Assembly (NCBI GenBank): GCA_012728855.1
Contig: JAAYEH010000495.1
Span: forward strand, 1-64,000
Direction of reading: 5' to 3'
DNA: 64,000 nucleotides
DNA from: Rhodopirellula sp.
GTDB lineage: Bacteria; Planctomycetota; Planctomycetia; Pirellulales; Thermoguttaceae
Shown here: in pieces, positions 62,901 through 64,000 of the stretch
Numbering within the stretch: position 1 is the first letter of the stretch
How the letters are laid out: each line of letters begins with the position of its first letter
The notes under the pieces: generated by a model
Database searches by the model: none
The model's input: only the letters and a program-made list of their open reading frames with translations
What the model was told of the DNA's origin: nothing
Position numbers and translations under genes: made by a program

Positions 62901-63355
62901 GAGTCGCTCCAGACGTAGAAATCCCGCCAGCGGCTGCCCGGCTTGGAGCGGCGCGCGCGGCGAAACCAGGGATGCTGGTCCGAGGTGTGGTTGATCACCA
63001 ATTCCGTGATCACCCGCAGCCCACGGCGGTGCGCTTCTCGCAAGAATGTCTTGAAGTCCCGCAGCGAGCCGTAATGGGGATGGATGTTGCGGTAGTCGGC
63101 GATATCGTAGCCGTCGTCCTTCAACGGGGAGGGATAGAACGGCAGCAACCAGACGGCCGTCACCCCCAGATCCTGGAGATAATCGAGCTTCTGCGTCAAT
63201 CCGGGCAGATCGCCGATGCCGTCGTCGTTGGAATCGAAGAACGATCGCACGTGAAGCTGGTAGATCACCGCGTCCTTGTACCAGAAGGGATTGGCGACCT
63301 TCGCCGCGCCAAGTTTCTGTCCGCCCGTAGCGGTGTGAGGCATCTCCGTTGCCAT
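59945..63355 (-). CDS. treS: Trehalose synthase fused to maltokinase
   Basis: This 1136-residue protein combines two enzymes. Residues ~20-560 are a GH13 trehalose synthase: FWYKDAVIYQLHVRSFFDSN, GVDGLRLDAVPYLYEE (nucleophile), LLAEANQWPED (acid/base) and FLRNHDELTLEM. Residues ~580-1136 are a maltokinase-like domain (EVLYGNRFILKLFRRLEEG for the ATP-binding Lys; MRNHGNYHLGQVLYTGSDFIIIDFEGEP for the catalytic Asp/His loop). It would convert trehalose to maltose and phosphorylate it to maltose 1-phosphate, the substrate of GlgE. glgE is not in the window. Confidence 0.95.
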   Translation of the reverse strand: MATEMPHTATGGQKLGAAKVANPFWYKDAVIYQLHVRSFFDSNDDGIGDLPGLTQKLDYLQDLGVTAVWLLPFYPSPLKDDGYDIADYRNIHPHYGSLRDFKTFLREAHRRGLRVITELVINHTSDQHPWFRRARRSKPGSRWRDFYVWSDSPDRYREARIIFKDFEASNWSWDHAAHAYYWHRFYHHQPDLNFANPDVQRAVFQTLDHWLGMGVDGLRLDAVPYLYEEEGTNCENLPETHTFLKKLRAYVDSRYQERMLLAEANQWPEDAAAYFGDGDECHSAFHFPLMPRMYMAVHMEDRFPVVDILQQTPQIPDNSQWMLFLRNHDELTLEMVTEEERSYMYRVYARDPQSRINVGIRRRLAPLMSNNRRRIELLNGLLLSLPGTPVIYYGDEIGMGDNIYLGDRNGVRTPMQWSADRNAGFSRANPQQLFLPPIIDYEYHYEAINVQTQRDNPHSLLAWMKRLINLRQQSPPLMRGTLEFLFPENSKVLAYLRRSGEETALVVANLSRFAQFVELDLSQFEGATPVELFGRVQFPRIGELPYLLTLTPHAFFWFSIQRPVETAEASGEPTGVAGETPTPLLEVAGDWDRVFEGRNRRSLEQILPAFLNGCRWFGGKANTIRSARIVEAVSMQHVAEHPDVYLTAVHVEYADADAEDYLLPLGFGDEEQLQLTDVRSASPIVARLQVDRRGMRETGALYDAFGDEAFSRALLEVIASRRVLQGWGGKLSGRQSRAFRRLQGPVSDRLEVIPLRAEQSDSEVLYGNRFILKLFRRLEEGINPDLEIGAYLTDQVAFAHIPPVAGAIEYRADRSQPATMAVLRGFVANEGNAWQFTLDSLSGYFERVFADATVAPPETELPRLPLLTLSEGETPDAAKRWFGSYLESAELLGRRTAELHTALASETENPSFSPERFSRLYQRSLYQGLRNQAARSLQLLQRCLDLLPVETRASAEDLLGRRPEVEERLQAITRRGISAVRMRNHGNYHLGQVLYTGSDFIIIDFEGEPARPISERQIKMSPLRDVAGMLRSFDYACHSALDDQFANVVVPTEDYSLLDHWVRFWVTWTSAAFLRSYLAVSGEAPFVPKPHDAVQTLLDAYLLEKAFHELQYELNNRPDWAHIPLRGILRLLETTN

Positions 63356-63451
63356 GATTGCTCCCGACTACATGAAGTACTGGAACGGCTGCTCAGTCCG
63401 CAGGTGCGAGTTCGGCTCAAGGTGGTTTCGCGGGCCGTTCTTTACACTCTT

Positions 63452-64000
63452 CTACTCCTCGTCCCCTCGAACGATCCGCAGCATTGCCACGGACCGTCCG
63501 CGCAGCGGATATTCGTCACCGCCGCCGAGCGGCTCCGATTCGTCCGCCAAGTCCGCAGTGTCGAGAACCAGTTCCCAGTGCTGGCCTTTCTTGTGTACCG
63601 GAAGCAAGAAAGGGATGTCGCCGGCGTCGGCGTTCAGCAGGATCAGCAGCGTGTCGCCCACCAGCCGCTCGCCGAATTCGTCGACGTCGGCGATGGTATC
63701 ACCGGCCAAACGGAGACCAATGCACTTCACAAAGCCGGCGTCCCATGCCTCGTCGGTCATCTCTTGCCCCGACGGTTCGAACCAGGAGATGTCGGCGATC
63801 TCCGAACCCCGCAACGGCCGTCCCTGAAGAAATTTGGGCCGGTGCAGCACCGGTTCCTCTTGTTTAAGGCGAATCAACTCGCAGACAAACTGGAGAAACT
63901 GCTCTTTGCCCGGGTCGGTCGTCCAGTCGAGCCAACTAATCTCGTTATCCTGGCAGTAGGCGTTGTTATTGCCTTGTTGGGAATGCCCGAGTTCGTCGCC
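63452..64000 (-). CDS. glgX: Glycogen debranching enzyme GlgX, C-terminal part (runs off right edge)
   Basis: The visible 182 residues start inside the protein: GDELGHSQQGNNNAYCQDNE then ISWLDW is the diagnostic GlgX motif after the active site. RLKQEEPVLHRPKFLQGRPL, ISWFEPSGQEMTDEAWDAGF and LILLNADAGDIPFLLP continue the typical C-terminal beta domain. The enzyme cleaves alpha-1,6 branch points of glycogen phosphorylase limit dextrins. The true start lies beyond 64000. Its stop at 63452 is 96 bp before the treS start, so it probably leads or joins the trehalose operon. Confidence 0.95.
   Translation of the reverse strand, partial: GDELGHSQQGNNNAYCQDNEISWLDWTTDPGKEQFLQFVCELIRLKQEEPVLHRPKFLQGRPLRGSEIADISWFEPSGQEMTDEAWDAGFVKCIGLRLAGDTIADVDEFGERLVGDTLLILLNADAGDIPFLLPVHKKGQHWELVLDTADLADESEPLGGGDEYPLRGRSVAMLRIVRGDEE

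Overview
The window is 64 kb of GC-rich bacterial chromosome. Gene content suggests a Planctomycetota member, probably close to Pirellulales: Tat-exported Gfo/Idh/MocA oxidoreductase, YVTN-propeller/cytochrome c fusion, secreted beta-helix and glycosidase-like proteins, many sigma54-type regulators, and dispersed ~100-bp palindromes. That placement is inference; no rRNA or tRNA gene was seen. High GC makes long antisense reading frames common, and those were discarded.

Layout. (i) 1-8.4 kb is an accessory, defence-like and partly decayed area: a DUF2075 ATPase, an SF2 helicase with a DUF559/Vsr-like N-terminus plus a HIT hydrolase, a divergent protein matching only the C-terminal half of the DNA-phosphorothioation-associated putative methyltransferase, and a toxin-antitoxin module with an internal deletion. 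(ii) 8.5-16.4 kb is central carbon metabolism: PPi-type phosphofructokinase, HAD phosphatase, 6-phosphogluconate dehydrogenase, an SDR, glucose-6-phosphate dehydrogenase and a tRNA-dihydrouridine synthase, interrupted by a broken HEPN gene pair. (iii) 16.4-26 kb holds a HEAT-repeat/membrane gene pair, an unusual operon (tyrosine phenol-lyase-like enzyme, secreted beta-helix protein, URO-D family protein), a Usp-like protein and a HAD phosphatase. (iv) 26-40 kb holds a 1397-aa membrane protein with a striking voltage-sensor-like segment, a cytochrome c/propeller protein followed by a beheaded SpoIIE-type phosphatase, a Gfo/Idh/MocA protein, a DUF5060-like glycosidase, a nucleosidase and a GHMP kinase. 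(v) 40-48.5 kb is a potassium-uptake locus: histidine kinase, TPR response regulator, two separate TrkA genes and TrkH in one overlapping operon, then an NtrC-type activator and a second, divergent TrkH. (vi) 48.5-64 kb is a glycogen/trehalose operon: glgX, treS-maltokinase, glgB, treZ, malQ, treZ, treY.

The strongest unexpected signals are these. Two good sigma54 promoter matches flank the NtrC-type activator gene, one aimed at each potassium-uptake unit, with a pair of TGCA-N3-TGCA sites at enhancer distance from one of them. A family of ~95-100-bp perfect palindromes (three copies) includes one inserted in frame in a treZ gene, where it adds about 33 codons between two C-terminal strands. 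Other palindrome families and 7-bp tandem repeats cluster at gene edges. The S4-like helix has arginine at every third position seven times with no visible pore. Four genes or modules carry visible truncations or deletions (PIN toxin-antitoxin, HEPN, SpoIIE, and the half-length phosphorothioation-associated protein).
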